DNA of 64,000 bases from assembly GCA_963978545.1 (NCBI GenBank), contig OZ021721.1, positions 112,997,280-113,061,279 of the forward strand. The letters run 5' to 3'. Of the stretch, positions 1-12,384 are shown piece by piece (the stretch's first letter is position 1; each line of letters starts with the position of its first letter). A program made the position numbers and the translations under genes. The notes beneath the pieces are model-generated. The model saw only the letters and a list, made by a program, of their open reading frames with translations. It did not search any database and was not told where the DNA came from. Origin of the DNA: Linyphia triangularis. Its lineage: Eukaryota; Arthropoda; Arachnida; Araneae; Linyphiidae.

Positions 1-200
1 AAAAAAAAAAGGATTTTTCAGACTTACTGACGTGGGCCACTTAATGGAAAACGAGGTTTTTGGTAGTAAACACACACTATAGTAGACAAATTAAAATTAT
101 TTCCGCAAAATTTGAGTTTTGCTCTTCTGTACTACCGGCGGGCCGGAGACAAAGCTGTCGCGGGCCGGATCCGGCCCTCGGGCCGCCTAGTGGCTGACGC
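1..200. mobile_element. hAT-like transposon terminus (partial)
   Basis: The segment 135-195 is very GC-rich within AT-rich DNA. It contains the phrase GGGCCGGATCCGGCCC and then GGGCCGCC, which resembles terminal regions of many hAT/ZBED-type elements. The other end would lie left of the window, so only one end is visible. I see no transposase coding. Assignment to hAT rests on remembered motif similarity. Confidence 0.4.
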
Positions 201-476
201 TGATTTATAGGAAAGCAAACTGCCTATCTTTAAAATCTTGTTAGGAATTCCTCCCTTATTGTGACGTTTTCAATTTATTCAGAATTTACGCGGATCAATG
301 CCTAGTTTATTTTCAATATTCTTTGGTTTTACTTACACATTGATAATTTTTCTATACACCAAGTTTGATCCATTTCTAGTCCTTAGTTGTTGATTGACTG
401 TTGATTTCTGTGTGGATCAAAATCAGTTTTTCATTTATATTTATAAAATTCTCTGTGTGACTCATTCTTGCATCTA

Positions 477-992
477 CCGGGTGTCCCAAAAAGGACCGAC
501 AATTTAAAAAAAAAAAAAAAAAAAACGGAAGGCGATAGAAATGTACGGTTTGCTGCATTATGCTTAAATATCCAGGGAATTTATTCTAACCAATTTTCAA
601 AGTTTATTACAAAACTCGTCAGTAGATGGCGCTGCCATCATGACCATTCAGATCAGTATTATTTCAACATCCTAACGTATGCTTCGAAAATGGTTTATTC
701 GTTAGAACAGCGTATTTTTATTGTTTTGGATTTTCATCACCTGGACCACAGTTAGTCTCAGACTGCGCCACGTTGTTGCTGCAAATGGTAGTTATTTCGA
801 AAACATTGCTTTGTAGTTTTCCTAGTCATCAGCGCCATCTGTTGAAGAACTTTGTAACTAATTTTGAAAATTGGTTAGGATAAATTCCTTTGTTACTTAA
901 GCAGAATGCTGCAAACCGTACATTTCTATCGTCTTCCGTTTTTTTTTTTTATATAGATTTTTCAAATCATCGGTCATTTTTGAGACACCTGG
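477..992. mobile_element. Fold-back TIR element, about 516 bp
   Basis: The left end (GGTGTCCCAAAAAGGACCGA from 479) and the right end (reads GGTGTCTCAAAAATGACCGA on the minus strand, ending near 992) are inverted copies. The inverted homology continues inward through a poly-A/T tract and the ACGGAAGGCGATAGAAATG block to the motif AGATGGCGCTG, giving arms of about 170 bp around a roughly 160-bp centre. GGTGTCCCAAAA-type ends are common in Tc1/mariner relatives. No clean TSD was found. Short reading frames across it are artefacts of the repeat. Confidence 0.7.
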
Positions 993-2410
993 CAAAAAAC
1001 TTCTTAGAATCATAAGATGCAAAAAGAAAAATGACTCATGTTCGTTTTTTTTTGGAAACCACTTATATTATAAATAAGGTTATAAAAACAAGCAATGCAA
1101 TCCCATTTAACATTATCACAAATGTTTAAACAATTCTAGTCTACTTAAAGAAATTGAAAAGGCACGAATAATAAACGTTTCTAAAATTTAAATCAGTTTC
1201 TAAAATCTAAAATAAATAGTTACTATCACAACGAGAAGTGTTAATACCTTGTGAATTAAACACATTAATATGTACAGAAGCATAGTTATTTAACATTGTT
1301 TAATATAATATTACACATGAATTCCAGTGAAAAATGCATAAAAGTTGTGAAACACGAAATCCACTTAATGAAATACAAATTTGCTCTATAACTGTACATT
1401 AGTATGATTTTTTTGTAAACGTTCTTCGAAAATTCTTGGATGTTAAACTTTTAAAGCAGACCACAACATGTTATTTTACCCAAACATCTACATTTTTTAA
1501 CCATGCCACTTAACACGTTTATCCACTAAGCTCTTCATATTATAGAAAAAGTTCAACCATTTAATACGTATCTCCCACAGAATCAGTAAACAATTTACTA
1601 TAAAAATATATAAGTTCACCTAGAGTATAAAATGTTTCTTCTCAGCTTTCTTAGCCAATCAAATGACATATGGTAGTGACCAGACTCGGATGAAATACCG
1701 CTCCACGATATCAAACATTTATTCGATACCACTACACAATGAGCAAAGAAAAGTCCAAAGGTTCCTCAATGGGTAAAACCCACCTTCTTCGGAATATGTT
1801 TCGTTCTCTCAACCATTACCCTTAAAGGGGTGGAGAAAAAACTATCGTCTAGCAGCTTTAATGTCAGCGTAGATAGGAGCCATAGATTTTGAACGCAATG
1901 GTACTTGACACGCCTTCCAGTGCCTTTGTCTCGGAAAGCAGTTCAAATTTGAACGAGCTTAATGTGGCAGATTTCTTCAACGCGGGGGGGCCTTCTGAAG
2001 ACAGCGGGACTTGGGGGAGGAAGTAACATCTGGTTGAGAAAGTGACTGATTTGTAACCTCAGCAAGACATTTCTTGTTCCAGCGACTGTCATCAAATGCT
2101 TGGAGGACACTGTGGTTCCAGCTGAGTTTGAGCTCAGGGGATGGTGTGATTAGTGGAAGCTATTATCTCCTTCCGGAGTATGGATTTGGACATTGTGGCT
2201 TTTTGTGGGTAATTTGTAACAAAGTATTGGAATTGAAAGTCTTCTAATCGAATTTCTTAACCTTTCTCTTAATGATTTCTGAAAAAATAAATGGGCAATT
2301 TCGTACTAGATAGAAAAGGAAATGGAAATCAATTTTTTATTTCATGCAAGTGACTGATATAAATCACTTTTTCCCACAAGCATTTCTGATCCCAAATCAT
2401 ACTTTTTATA
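993..2410. other. Unannotated AT-rich stretch
   Basis: No gene, TIR pair or tandem repeat was recognised. About 1840-2170 is clearly less AT-rich than its surroundings and contains a run of seven G near 1985, but no long open frame or known motif was seen there. Confidence 0.5.
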
Positions 2411-2697
2411 AGATAATTTGTGATTAAGTTTAATCTTAAATATTTGTATTTTATAAAATTGCATTCATTGGAAAATTTGTTTGAGTATTTACATGAGTAC
2501 TTTATATGATCAATTGCGACTAAGTTTAATCTTAAATATTTGCATTTTATAAAATTGCATTCTTTGGAAAATTTGTTTGAGTATTTATATGAGTACTTTA
2601 TATGATCAATTGTGACTAAGTTTAATCTTAAATATTTGTATTTTATAAAATTGCATTCTTTGGAAAATTTGTTTTTTGAGTATTTGCATGAGTACTA
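2411..2697. repeat. Tandem repeat, 96-bp unit, about 3 copies
   Basis: The landmark TAAGTTTAATCTTAAATATT recurs at 2425, 2521 and 2617, exactly 96 bp apart. The intervening sequence (TTATAAAATTGCATTC, then GAGTATTT.CATGAGTAC) is conserved with few substitutions. The third copy carries a short T expansion (GTTTTTTGAG). Confidence 0.9.
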
Positions 2698-3130
2698 GCA
2701 ATTAAGATGATTGTAAAACTTAATTTCATTAAAATTAACTGAAAAGTACTTATGTGAACTTACTTATTAAAGTTTGAAATTGATATTTTTAAATTTAGAT
2801 GTTGAAAGGAAATAATATTCACAGTATAATTTTTTTCCTTACATTAATTAGAATATCTTTAGGACCATTTAAATGGTTTAAACTTCTTTTGAATTACGAA
2901 GGTTAACTCGGACTTGGTACTATTCCTCTAGATTTGAGACATTTTACTACAGACTGTTCCTTAAACAAAAAACAATGGACTATTTTGTTTAATTATTATC
3001 TGGTTGACATCTTTTAGTGATTATATTCCTCTAATCAATTTAAACGTATATAGCTCAAATGAGAATTCCTATTAAGTGGGTATAGGACATTAAAATCACA
3101 GTAACACAACAACTTTGGAAAATATCGGCT

Positions 3131-3215
3131 GAAATTGGTCAATCCCGATGTAGAAGTTTTAAATCAGCCGTTGGATATCGATGTTGGCCAATCTTCCCCT
3201 ATGCTGTTAAAACAT
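3131..3215. repeat. Dispersed repeat fragment matching 52206-52262 in reverse
   Basis: The run from CCAATCCCGATGTAGAAG through TTGGCCAATCTTCCCC matches the reverse complement of 52206-52262 with scattered differences. TTGGCCAAT phrases also occur in the adjoining duplication (3289-3916) and, more loosely, in the 51.5-52.1 kb repeat, so these may be parts of one older repeat family. Family unknown. Confidence 0.55.
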
Positions 3216-3288
3216 ACTGAAAGTTTTGAAATGCTTACTCGCAGTTACAAAATTCAAATATTTTATCTATATGAAGCGATCTTATGGA

Positions 3289-3916
3289 AAAAATATACGA
3301 CTCGTTTTTTTTTTTTTTTAAAGATCGTGCATATTTTGGATGTTCGAGTTTCGGCCAAAATTGGCCAATCTTTTAGAGCCCCGGTTTTTGACTTAGGCCA
3401 ATACTGCTGTCATACTTGGAAACTTTCAAAAATTTCCCAATTTTTGAAAGAAATCAATTCTTAAACCCTACCTGGATTATAACTTTTAATATTAAATAAT
3501 TACCGCCACGACAGTTACTTTCAACCATGCTATTCTAATACTTAAAAGTCCAGTTTTCTTGGTTATACTATTTCCCTATGTTTTGTACTTGGTTTGTGAC
3601 TCGTTTATAACAAAACTCGACAAAAATATATGACTCGTTTATTTTTTTTAAAGATCGTGTATTTTGGATGTTGGAGTTTCAGCCAAAATTGGCCAATCTT
3701 GTAGAACCCTTTTTGACTTTGGCCAATACTGCTGTCCTACTTGGAAACTTTCCAAATTTTCACAATTTTTGAAAGAAAACAATTCTTAAATCTTACCTGG
3801 ATTATAACTTTTAATATTAAATAATTACCACTACGACAGTTACTTCTCAATCACGTTATTCAAATACTCAAAGTCCAATTTTTTTGTTATACTATTTCCC
3901 TATATTTTGTACTTGG
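3289..3916. repeat. Two diverged direct copies, 333-bp period
   Basis: Copy 1 is 3289-3592 and copy 2 is 3622-3916. Both run from AAAAATATA.GACTCGTTT through GGCCAATACTGCTGTC and GGATTATAACTTTTAATATT to TTTGTACTTGG. They differ by small indels and substitutions and are separated by a 29-bp spacer. The apparent reading frame over copy 1 is not supported in copy 2, so it is not a gene. Confidence 0.85.
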
Positions 3917-3968
3917 AATCGATATATATCAAGATCTGGATATTATAAAGGTATGAGAATTTTCACAG

Positions 3969-4000
<32 letters not shown>

Positions 4001-5960
4001 ATATTTAATTTTAATTTGCCTTTTGAATTATGGAATATACAAATTTTAAAAATTTCTTGAATTTTAATTTTTTTTTGATGAAATATAATTTGAAGTTTTG
4101 GAGTTAAAAAAATTCTATTGAATATTAACAAATATTTAAGATACAATTTATTTTATGGAGTTTTGTGAATTAATTTGGTATACATTTTTTTAAAGTTGAA
4201 TAATAAGTTTTAGACTTCTATCAAAGTAAAAGTGAGTTAAAATTTTACAAAATTCTAAAATTTCAAAATATCCAAAGAACTGTTTTAATATAAAGTTTAT
4301 TTGATTACAATATTCAAAATAGATCTACGCAAATTTTTTTAGAATAATCGCTTAATAATTGGCGATTTATAATTTGAGATTATATAATGTATTACATACA
4401 ATTATTATATAATGTATATATTGCATATAATTATTATATATTATTATGAATAAAAAAGAAAAATAAAAGCAGCAGAATAGCTATTTGAAATGAATTTATA
4501 AGATTAATGGTAATTTTAATTTGAACTAAAATTAAGTGAATTAAAAAAAGAAGTAAATGGTATGAAAAAAATATAATAATAATAATTTTTTTTTGACGAA
4601 ATAGGTTCTATGCACAAAGATACTTTATGAATTGAAAGTTTAGATTTAACAATTTATGTTGTTCAACAAAAGTTTCCAAATGATGACACGGATTTTGAAT
4701 GAACTCTAAAGTAAAAAACTATAAAATTTCTTTTTGTAATAAACGGTACACATTTCCATAGTGAAAAGTTTTACACAAATTCAAATACATCTGCCAATTG
4801 AAAGTTATTGGCCAGCACATTTTAGTTTACTTAAATTTATAGTTTCATGCCAGTGTATATGTTTCTTTCTGGATTGCACAAAATCACTGAAGATTAATTT
4901 TTAGCCATGACGCATCAATACAGTAAAGTTACTAGTCCTTAGAATAAAATAAATTTCCTTTTCCGGAAAGAGAAATTATTTTCTTCTCTCACTTCATATC
5001 TGACAGGAATATTTTTATTTATTGTTTTTCGGCACATTTTCTTATACTTAATGCATGAATATTCTTCACACAAACTAAATAATATTTCGCAAAACTGTAA
5101 AACTCTTTGAATCAAAATTTCGCCACATTTACGCTCGCCATTTTTCTATTCTAGAATTTAAATAAATAACTACTAGGGCATTGTTTTGGTTCCCTTGTAA
5201 TTGCTATTTTTTTTCTCTTTAAAAAGTTGCTTTTGTAGCAAGATTGAATGCATTTTTTTCTACCCCCTTTCGTTTTTGTTTCAAGTGGTAGTCGCCAAAT
5301 TACGAAAAAGGTTAAACTCTCGCTGAGGAGACAAATAACAGGAAAAAAGCGAGACGAAAATTCGAGTAATGAAAATTGTTCCTCCACCCCCCCCCCTCCC
5401 TCTCAATCTCCTACTCATCATCACAACTGATGCTCAACCCGAAAAGTGTTAAAAAGATGAGCGGAACGAAATTATTATTATAATTTTTTTTGTTCTGTCT
5501 ACCAGGCGTTATGATTACTTCTTTTTCAAGAAAAATCTCTGTTCTGTTATTTTATTCAACAATGAGTCATTAACATTAGAGTTAAATAAGGGGGAAAAAG
5601 GTTTCTTCAGCGCCAAGCTTTGTTCCTATCATAAAACCCTTGAAAAATAATTTGTTCGTGCGGAGATATTATTCTTAATTCTTTGACAGGAAAAGAATAG
5701 GAAAAGAGTGGGATATTGCATTAATCAGTAAACTTGAGAAGAACAACGGATTATTTGGAGGGAATAGATATAAATTGAATGGTATGCTTTTATGATTTAG
5801 GAAACATAAGATCAAATAAAGAACGTTAGGTTATCCAATAAATGCATGTATTTAGGAGTTAGTAATTGAATCGAAGAAACGGGAATTCTGCCAATATGCT
5901 TTTTGTACTGGACCTTGTCTTTCCAAGTTAGCCGCACTGTCTTAATTGCTATTGATAATT
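3917..5960. other. AT-rich spacer with simple-sequence tracts
   Basis: Contains a 28-T homopolymer at 3969-3996 and an AT-only patch near 4376-4442 with repeated ATTATATAATGTAT phrases. No credible gene, TIR pair or tandem array was seen. The short frames near 5.15-5.43 kb lack any recognisable domain. Confidence 0.5.
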
Positions 5961-6586
5961 CAAGTTAGAAATTGCTTCAGCTGTAACATATCTTTAACAT
6001 TTTTTGCAAGCGTCTGGTAAATAATCTGTTTACTAAGTTTTGGATTAAATCACAGTGATTGCTTTAATGTCCACATTTATAATACAAATTGAGCATATCT
6101 TTCATACATATATATATATTTTATATTACACTTTTAGTACTTAATTAAAACATCTAGGAACAAGGCATTGTTCAGTCACCAAGTTCCATTGTCAAAGCGG
6201 AAAAATTTGCAACTGTAATTCCGTTGACGGTTTTCGATAGCTCCCAAAAAAGCAACTAGACGTTGTAAAAACACAAGTTAGAAATTGCTTCAGCTGTAAC
6301 ATATCTTTAACATTTTTTGCAAGCGTCTGGTAAATAATCTGTTTACTAAGTTTTGGATTAAATCACAGTGATTGCTTTAATGTCCACATTTATAATACAA
6401 ATTGATCATATCTTTCATACATATATATATATTTTATATTACACTTTTAGTACTTAATTAAAACATCTAGGAACAAGGCATTGTTCAGTCACCAAGTTCC
6501 ATTGTCAAAGCGGAAAAATTTGCAACTGTAATTCCGTTGACGGTTTTCGATAGCTCACAAAAAAGCAACTAGACGTTGTAAAAACA
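5961..6586. repeat. Near-identical 313-bp tandem duplication
   Basis: Copy 1 (5961-6273) and copy 2 (6274-6586) both begin CAAGTTAGAAATTGCTTCAG and end CGTTGTAAAAACACA. By eye they differ at only about two positions (GAGCAT/GATCAT near 6093 and 6406; CTCCCAA/CTCACAA near 6242 and 6555). This is much closer than other duplications in the window, so it is either very recent or an assembly artefact. Confidence 0.92.
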
Positions 6587-6647
6587 CACACCTAAAAAAA
6601 GTTGAGTCAGAAATAAGTTATTAAATATCATGGTTCCCATTAAGTGG

Positions 6648-6989
6648 CCGCGTTTCATTTCTTTTGAGTAATTTTTACATGATGAGCTAAATTTGGATTA
6701 TTGGGAGGAACCCGAATAGGTAAGCTGTATTTGGCAGTGTAATGTTTTTCCAAAATAATGACCGCGTTTCATTTCTTTTGAGTAATTTTTACATGATGAG
6801 CTAAATTTGGATTATTGGAAGGAACCCGAATAGGTAAGCTGTATTTGGCAGTGTAATGTTTTTCCAAAATAATGACCGCGTTTCATTTCTTTTGAGTAAT
6901 TTTTACATGATGAGCTAAGTTTGGATTATTGGGAGGAACCCGAGTAGGTAAGCTGTATTTGGCAGTGTAATGTTTTTCCAAAATAATTC
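6648..6989. repeat. Tandem repeat, 114-bp unit, 3 copies
   Basis: CCGCGTTTCATTTCTTTTGA starts copies at 6648, 6762 and 6876. Each copy ends in TTTTTCCAAAATAAT. Copies differ by a few substitutions only (GGGAGG/GGAAGG, GAATAGG/GAGTAGG). Confidence 0.93.
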
Positions 6990-7601
6990 AAGTTCTTATA
7001 TTAGGGCTACTTTCACCCTTCGAAGTGAAACAAGATTATTTCTATAAGAGATCTTGCCTATCAAAGCTACAATAGTAATAATATTTCATTAATTAAAATT
7101 GAAGAGAAATAACTAATGCTTTATTTATTAACATTTTAAAAACATTTTTGTAAGGTAGTTTACTTTTTAAAAGTTTAAAAAATAAGTTATTTTCAATTGA
7201 AATTTTGTTAAGGCGTTTTATTACTGTAGTTATACTTGGTATAAAATTCATATGTTTTATAGCAATACTTGGCAAAAAAAATTAGACATTTAGTGTACGG
7301 AATAGCGATAGGTTGACGATATCTCTTAATCTTTCGTCGGGAGAAATAGGCTGACCGATGAGCTTGGGCGCCAATGGCTCATATATTAACCCATTAACGA
7401 TGGTTGGTAAGAAAATTTGCAAATTGAAATTTTTTGTGTGCATATAAATTGCGATTGCGGTTTCACTTAGTGTTTTTAGAATATCATAAAAATAGTTTTC
7501 TAAAAAAATCTGAAAAATTCAAATATACTTTAAATTACCTAAATAAACAAGGTAGAGTATAAAGTCATTATTTTCAAGTATTTTAAGTCGTCTTTAATGG
7601 T

Positions 7602-8174
7602 TTAAGGGGGTCAGGCACTTCCATAGGAGCCCATGTTAAATTCAACAACTTTGGGGGCATCTAATTTAATAACCGATTCTTCAATCATTATAAAACTTTC
7701 ACAGTATAATATTTAGATACTTTTGAATACTTTAACATGAGATTTTTGTTATTTTTTAAAAATTAAAATAATTATGATTTTCTAAAAATATGTTTAAGAA
7801 TTTTTTTTAAATTTTAGACTAATTATTTTTTAAAAAAGAAAGTATGCTACTTATCAATAATTCCTCGTGTTAAAGTACTTAAATACATAAGAGAAACATA
7901 TATAAAAAATTTCAAGCATTTATGTCATATAGATTTTAAGCTATGTGCCCCCAAACACGAATAAATGGCATTTTGAGATATTCGACTTTGAAGTTAAAAA
8001 ACATGCATTAAATACCTACATTTTGTTTACTTCAAAAAATTATTAAAAATACTTTAAAATAAGATATAAATACAAATGTGGCATCATTATAAAGAGAAAA
8101 ATGCATATTTTGATAAACAATAATAAACTCAAAATTAATAACCTGAAAATTTTTCATGTGCCGGACCCCCTTAA
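7602..8174. mobile_element. TTAA-bounded TIR element, class A, 573 bp
   Basis: The left end reads TTAAGGGGGTCAGGCAC and the right end reads GTGCCGGACCCCCTTAA, an inverted pair sharing the TTAA edge. The right subterminal segment (CTTCAAAAAATTATTAAAAA, then TTTTGATAAACAATAATAAA) matches the same region of the elements at 18837-19416 and 53297-53875, so they are related subfamilies. TTAA target use is typical of piggyBac-type transposition. No transposase is encoded, so it is non-autonomous. Confidence 0.8.
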
Positions 8175-8726
8175 ACAAAACATAATAAACACTTAATTAA
8201 GTTCATTTATAGAATTGAATAAAAAAAAGTATATATACCCCAAAATATTATACCAAGTGTAAAAAAAAAAAAAAAAAAAAAAAAATTGCAACCTTCCACC
8301 CATATATTTGACGCACAATTGGTTGGCGGGATGAGGCAATAAAATCATCCCGGTCAGATCAAATGTGTGAATGTTAATACTGCGTCAGTTCTTCTTGGTA
8401 TGAAATATCTCATTATGGATAGAAAAGTGATACAACTTTTATTGGAATTCCTTAACAAAGGCCAATTTTCTCTCGCAGTGCGAAATGATCCTTGATTAGA
8501 TGTGCGTAATTTTTTGCATTGTTACCATTTGTAATGTATTAAAACTTTGGATATTACATTAGTCTCGAAACTTCAATAGTTAATGAAGATCACAATTAGA
8601 AGGTTAACACTCATTTGTGCTTGACATTCCAGTTTTTAAACACTTAAACAACCACTGTGCTTGAATAGTTCACTGATACTCCTTCGATTTCCAAGAGTTA
8701 CAAAAAGATCCATCTATCAAAATATT
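8175..8726. other. Unannotated spacer with 25-A tract
   Basis: A homopolymer of 25 A lies at 8261-8285. Nothing else was recognised. Confidence 0.5.
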
Positions 8727-9066
8727 GCCTGCCTATCACAAGAATGGATCCCGCCAAGTTGTCTAGTGTTGTCTGTTGCCATAAAAACTAGACTAGTCCA
8801 ACTTTACACGGGGGAATCCAGGAGAAAGACATCATCATTGGCTTCCTGAACGTCAGGATGGCGTATTGGTAATAGTTCACAGATTATCAAAATAGATTAA
8901 TCTAAGCTAACGATTTTTCATCACCAAGACAAATGCAGCAATATAATTTTTTAAGTCATCAATATTCATCTGCAGCACTCTTAATCTAAATCTTCGAGTT
9001 TTGTTTCCATAGCAACCGCCACTATCTAGACTTTCTGGTGAGAGCTATTCTCCCTATAGTCAGACA
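8727..9066. mobile_element. TIR element, family T, about 340 bp
   Basis: The left end (GCCTATCACAAGAATGGATC, then CCGCCAAGTTGTCTAG) is inverted at the right end, where the minus strand reads GTCTGACTATAGGGAGAATA then GCTCTCACCAGAAAGTCTAG. The same end motifs flank 52696-52926 and 28872-29376. No coding capacity was seen. Superfamily and TSD were not determined. Confidence 0.65.
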
Positions 9067-9080
9067 GTACGTCAAATCAT

Positions 9081-9340
9081 GATTCTTACAGATTCATATA
9101 GATTCTTACAGATTCATATAGATTCTTACAGATTCATATAGATTCTTACAGATTCATATAGATTCTTACAGATTCATATAGATTCTTACAGATTCATATA
9201 GATTCTAACAGATTCATATAGATTCTTACAGATTCATATAGATTCTTACAGATTCATATAGATTCTTACAGATTCATATAGATTCTTACAGATTCATATA
9301 GATTCTTACAGATTCATATAGATTCTTACAGATTTATATA
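9081..9340. repeat. Minisatellite, 20-bp unit, 13 copies
   Basis: GATTCTTACAGATTCATATA is repeated head to tail 13 times with almost no variation (one GATTCTAACA near 9201, one GATTTATATA at the end). It begins 14 bp after the right end of the TIR element at 8727-9066. Confidence 0.97.
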
Positions 9341-10787
9341 CAAATTTGTTCTACTGTTAAAACGCAGAGCTTTAAATTTTAATACTATTTTTAGCTTCTT
9401 GTGACTATAGTGTGACGTCAAACCTAATATAATTAAAACTGCCAAGTGTGTATGATAACTTATCCACCCAGTACATTATACACAAATAATAATTTAAATA
9501 GTTTATATTGAGTTCAAATATTAAAAAAAATAGAGTTGCTATGTTCCTTCAAGAACGTATATAATTATACTTAACATTGAGTCTAAGTAAAAATGATGAC
9601 TCTTAATACAAATGTTTAAAAGACACCATTGTGGTAGCTACATCACTTTGATTAATTAACAGTTCAAGATTATTTAGCTGTTAAAATGTTATTAAAAACT
9701 GATGAAGGGATTTTAAAAGGATACTTTTTACTTGCGCCCTAATTCATTTCATGAAGAAAATGGAATGTGAAGACTTTCTACAGAAAAGAGTTTTAGCCCT
9801 TTTTATTAATTGAATCTTGAGTAGAATTTAAAAAAAATATCAAAAATGCTCAAGTTATGTATAATTTCTTAAAATAAATTGATCTTTTTGCTTTTTTGAA
9901 GCCATTATTAAAACTTCTTTCTTGTAATTGTATTAGCCACATGGAAATTTCATTTCAAAATTATGAAAAATGTATGAACAAAAGTATTTCATTTTTGATA
10001 GTTTTAAACTTTCATAGCTAAAACGAAATTGAATCAGTATAGAAGAAAGTGATTAAAAGTATGAAAGTGATGTAGTAGTATTTCCTCTGACATTTTAATA
10101 CGAGGCGTGCAGTTTAGAAAGTAGTGACCTTTATGGAGAAAATCCGTAACCTCAATTTGTAAAAAAAATATTAAAGTTTATATAGAAGACTGTATTTTTC
10201 AGTCAGTTTGTCAGATTCTCTACAAAATCTGCAGATCAATTTATGACTTTTTAAATTGTTATGTAATTATCTCGTGAACACACACAAAACAATCAATTTG
10301 AAACTAGATTTCTCACATGTATAATCAATGTCTGAATTTTCCTAGTTTTGAAAGTTATGCCAAAACTATCTTACTTTTTTCCAAATATGTGCAAAACGCG
10401 GAAACTTTTTGTTAGAAATCCCGAAATAACTCTGCATCCCAATCACAATTCAAAACTCTGAAAAAAGAATCTTGGCATTTCAATTTATCCAAAAGGCATG
10501 ATGTTATTTTCAGCTTTCTAGGCACTTCTTTAGAAAGAAATATTTCTATGAGTGGAGACGAATGAGCAAAGGGAAATCACGTCATCCAAACGCATCAATT
10601 CTACATAATATTCTAAGCTAAGGGATTTGAATCACAAATAATAGTGTACATCCATCATAGTAACAAATATGGAAGGAATGGGGGGATCAGTCATTAATAT
10701 ACAATTTCTTTTAACTTCAGAATTCAGAAACTGAATGCGTTTAAAAAGTAAAATAAATTAGCACAAGAAATATATATTACTTTAAAT
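9341..10787. other. Unannotated AT-rich stretch
   Basis: No repeats, TIR pairs or convincing open frames were recognised. Confidence 0.5.
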
Positions 10788-11340
10788 TACCCTATGTATA
10801 ATATGAGGTAGTTGAATTTTTTCCCCCAACTTTTTTTTCTACATGTTTTGGTACGTCCTGTGTTCAAAATATAAGGACACATTTCTGTGTTTGGCATTGC
10901 TACGAAACCGATTGACCTATGATGTTCAACTTTTGCATACGGGTCAGTGGTGGCCACAAGACATACGATTAAGGTTTTCGTCGAAATTGCGCATGCGCAT
11001 AAGGTATCTGGCATTTAAAATTTTATATGTTTCCAAAAATTTCCAAAAAATGGCTTTAACGATTTTGATCGAAAACGCTGTGATAATGCATTTTAAGGAG
11101 TTCTAACCCCTCCCATCCAAATTCTCGTAAAAATTCGATAAAGGCGCAAAAAGTGGAAAAACGTACGTCTTTGACATAGAATTCTGTTCGGTATCCATCA
11201 AAGACTTTTCCACTCATGCTTCACTTACCCACATAAGTAATTAAATAATTATTTACTAAAGTATCGCTAAACTCATCAAATTGGTGTAAGTCTTTAATTT
11301 ATATAGAAGTGAAAGTTTTGCGGTGTTCGACGTCCATAGT
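10788..11340 (+). repeat. Dispersed repeat R, copy 1
   Basis: Shares with the segments at 35840, 43603 and 48948 an ordered set of blocks: GACCTATGATGTTCAA, a GGTGGCCA phrase, GCGCATGCGCATAAGGTATC, AACGATTTTGAT, a TTTTAAGGAGTTCTAA phrase, AAAAATTCGATAAAGGCG and a terminal GTGTTCGACGTCCATAG-like end. Copies are strongly diverged. No TIR or coding frame conserved between copies was seen. The family is not recognised. Confidence 0.7.
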
Positions 11341-11626
11341 TTCTTTTTTTTTTACCTGTGATTAGTTGTGGAAATCATTTCTTTAAAAATACAAGTAAAT
11401 TTTTTAGGATTAATTTGGGACGTTTAATTATATTAATTTTGGAGTTTAAAACTCCAAGTAATGTTGTTTGGTGTGGAATGGTGTGAATGCGGTGAGAGAG
11501 GTCCTTCCTCAGGGATTGCATCTCGTTGTCTTGCCACGTTCACAATTATGAGGCGTATCTGTACGTGTTGTCAGTGTTACAATGTTACTACGCCGTATAA
11601 CTCTTGGGTAGCCTTTGTGCCAGACA

Positions 11627-11742
11627 ACAAACAAACAAAAAACAAACAAACAAACAAACAAACAAACAAACAAACAAACAAACAAACAAACAAACAAACA
11701 AACAAACAAACAAACAAACAAACAAACAAACAAACAAACAAA
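11627..11742. repeat. (CAAA)n microsatellite, about 116 bp
   Basis: About 28 uninterrupted tetranucleotide copies, followed by (AATC)n and AATA-rich sequence to about 11815. The overlapping open frames of KQTN or VCLF repeats are products of this tract. A tail of this kind can mark the 3' end of a retroposon on the + strand, but no head was identified in 11340-11626. Confidence 0.95.
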
Positions 11743-11815
11743 TAAAAATAAAATAAATGGACCAATCAATCAATCAATAAATAAATTATAAAAAATAATA
11801 AAAAAATAAAAAAAT

Positions 11816-12384
11816 AACTAAACAAAATTATTTTTATCAAATTTTGTGTATGTGTAATAAAACAATTGAAAGAATTGGGAAAAGGTTTTTTGACAAAGAT
11901 AATACACAGCAAATAGTTACGGCATTCTATTTTAATGGTGTTATGTTAAGGTATGCGTTTGATGGTAGAATCTACATCTATAATCTTTTTCATTAATAAA
12001 AAAGTGTGCACACACTTGTAAACTAAAAGTAATAAAGATCGATATCCATCACAACTTCATGGTCTACAGTTTAAGTACCTACTCTATTGCGGCATTGCAA
12101 ATAGTATCTCAAACTGACCACTTGCTATTTCCAACAGTGGCAAACAAACACTTTATTGGAACTGTCAATCGGAAGGGAATCACACCATTTTAGCAAGAGG
12201 GTAGAGCTATAGTCATTTGGAATTATTACTACCCCCTTGGATTCTCCTGGGACCTTTGAAACTTTACCCGAACGGCAATTCGGGTAAAATTCGATTGATT
12301 TAAGCAGTGGGCATCAGTTTCGATTCCTGATTCATAGGAGAGACTGTCTAGTAATAGACACCAGGGTTAATTAACTTTTGAAAT
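11816..12384. other. Unannotated spacer
   Basis: Only a small perfect hairpin was noticed (TTTACCCGAA, loop CGGCAA, TTCGGGTAAA at 12263-12288). No gene was recognised. Confidence 0.45.

Noticed and set aside
3135..3464. 109-codon frame
   Set aside because: It crosses from one dispersed repeat into the first copy of a direct duplication and is not preserved in the second copy.
9081..9340. CRISPR-like array
   Set aside because: Units are contiguous 20-bp tandem repeats with no unique spacers, in eukaryotic sequence.
11461..11773. Open frames of 94, 86, 62 and 61 codons around 11.5-11.8 kb
   Set aside because: They translate a (CAAA)n microsatellite in different frames (KQTN and VCLF repeats) and carry no domain.
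12070..12330. Weak resemblance to 42470-42720 (ACTTTATTGGAACTG.CAATC versus ATTTATTGGAATGACTACAATC)
   Set aside because: Only a short block aligns by eye; too weak to call a repeat without a computed alignment.
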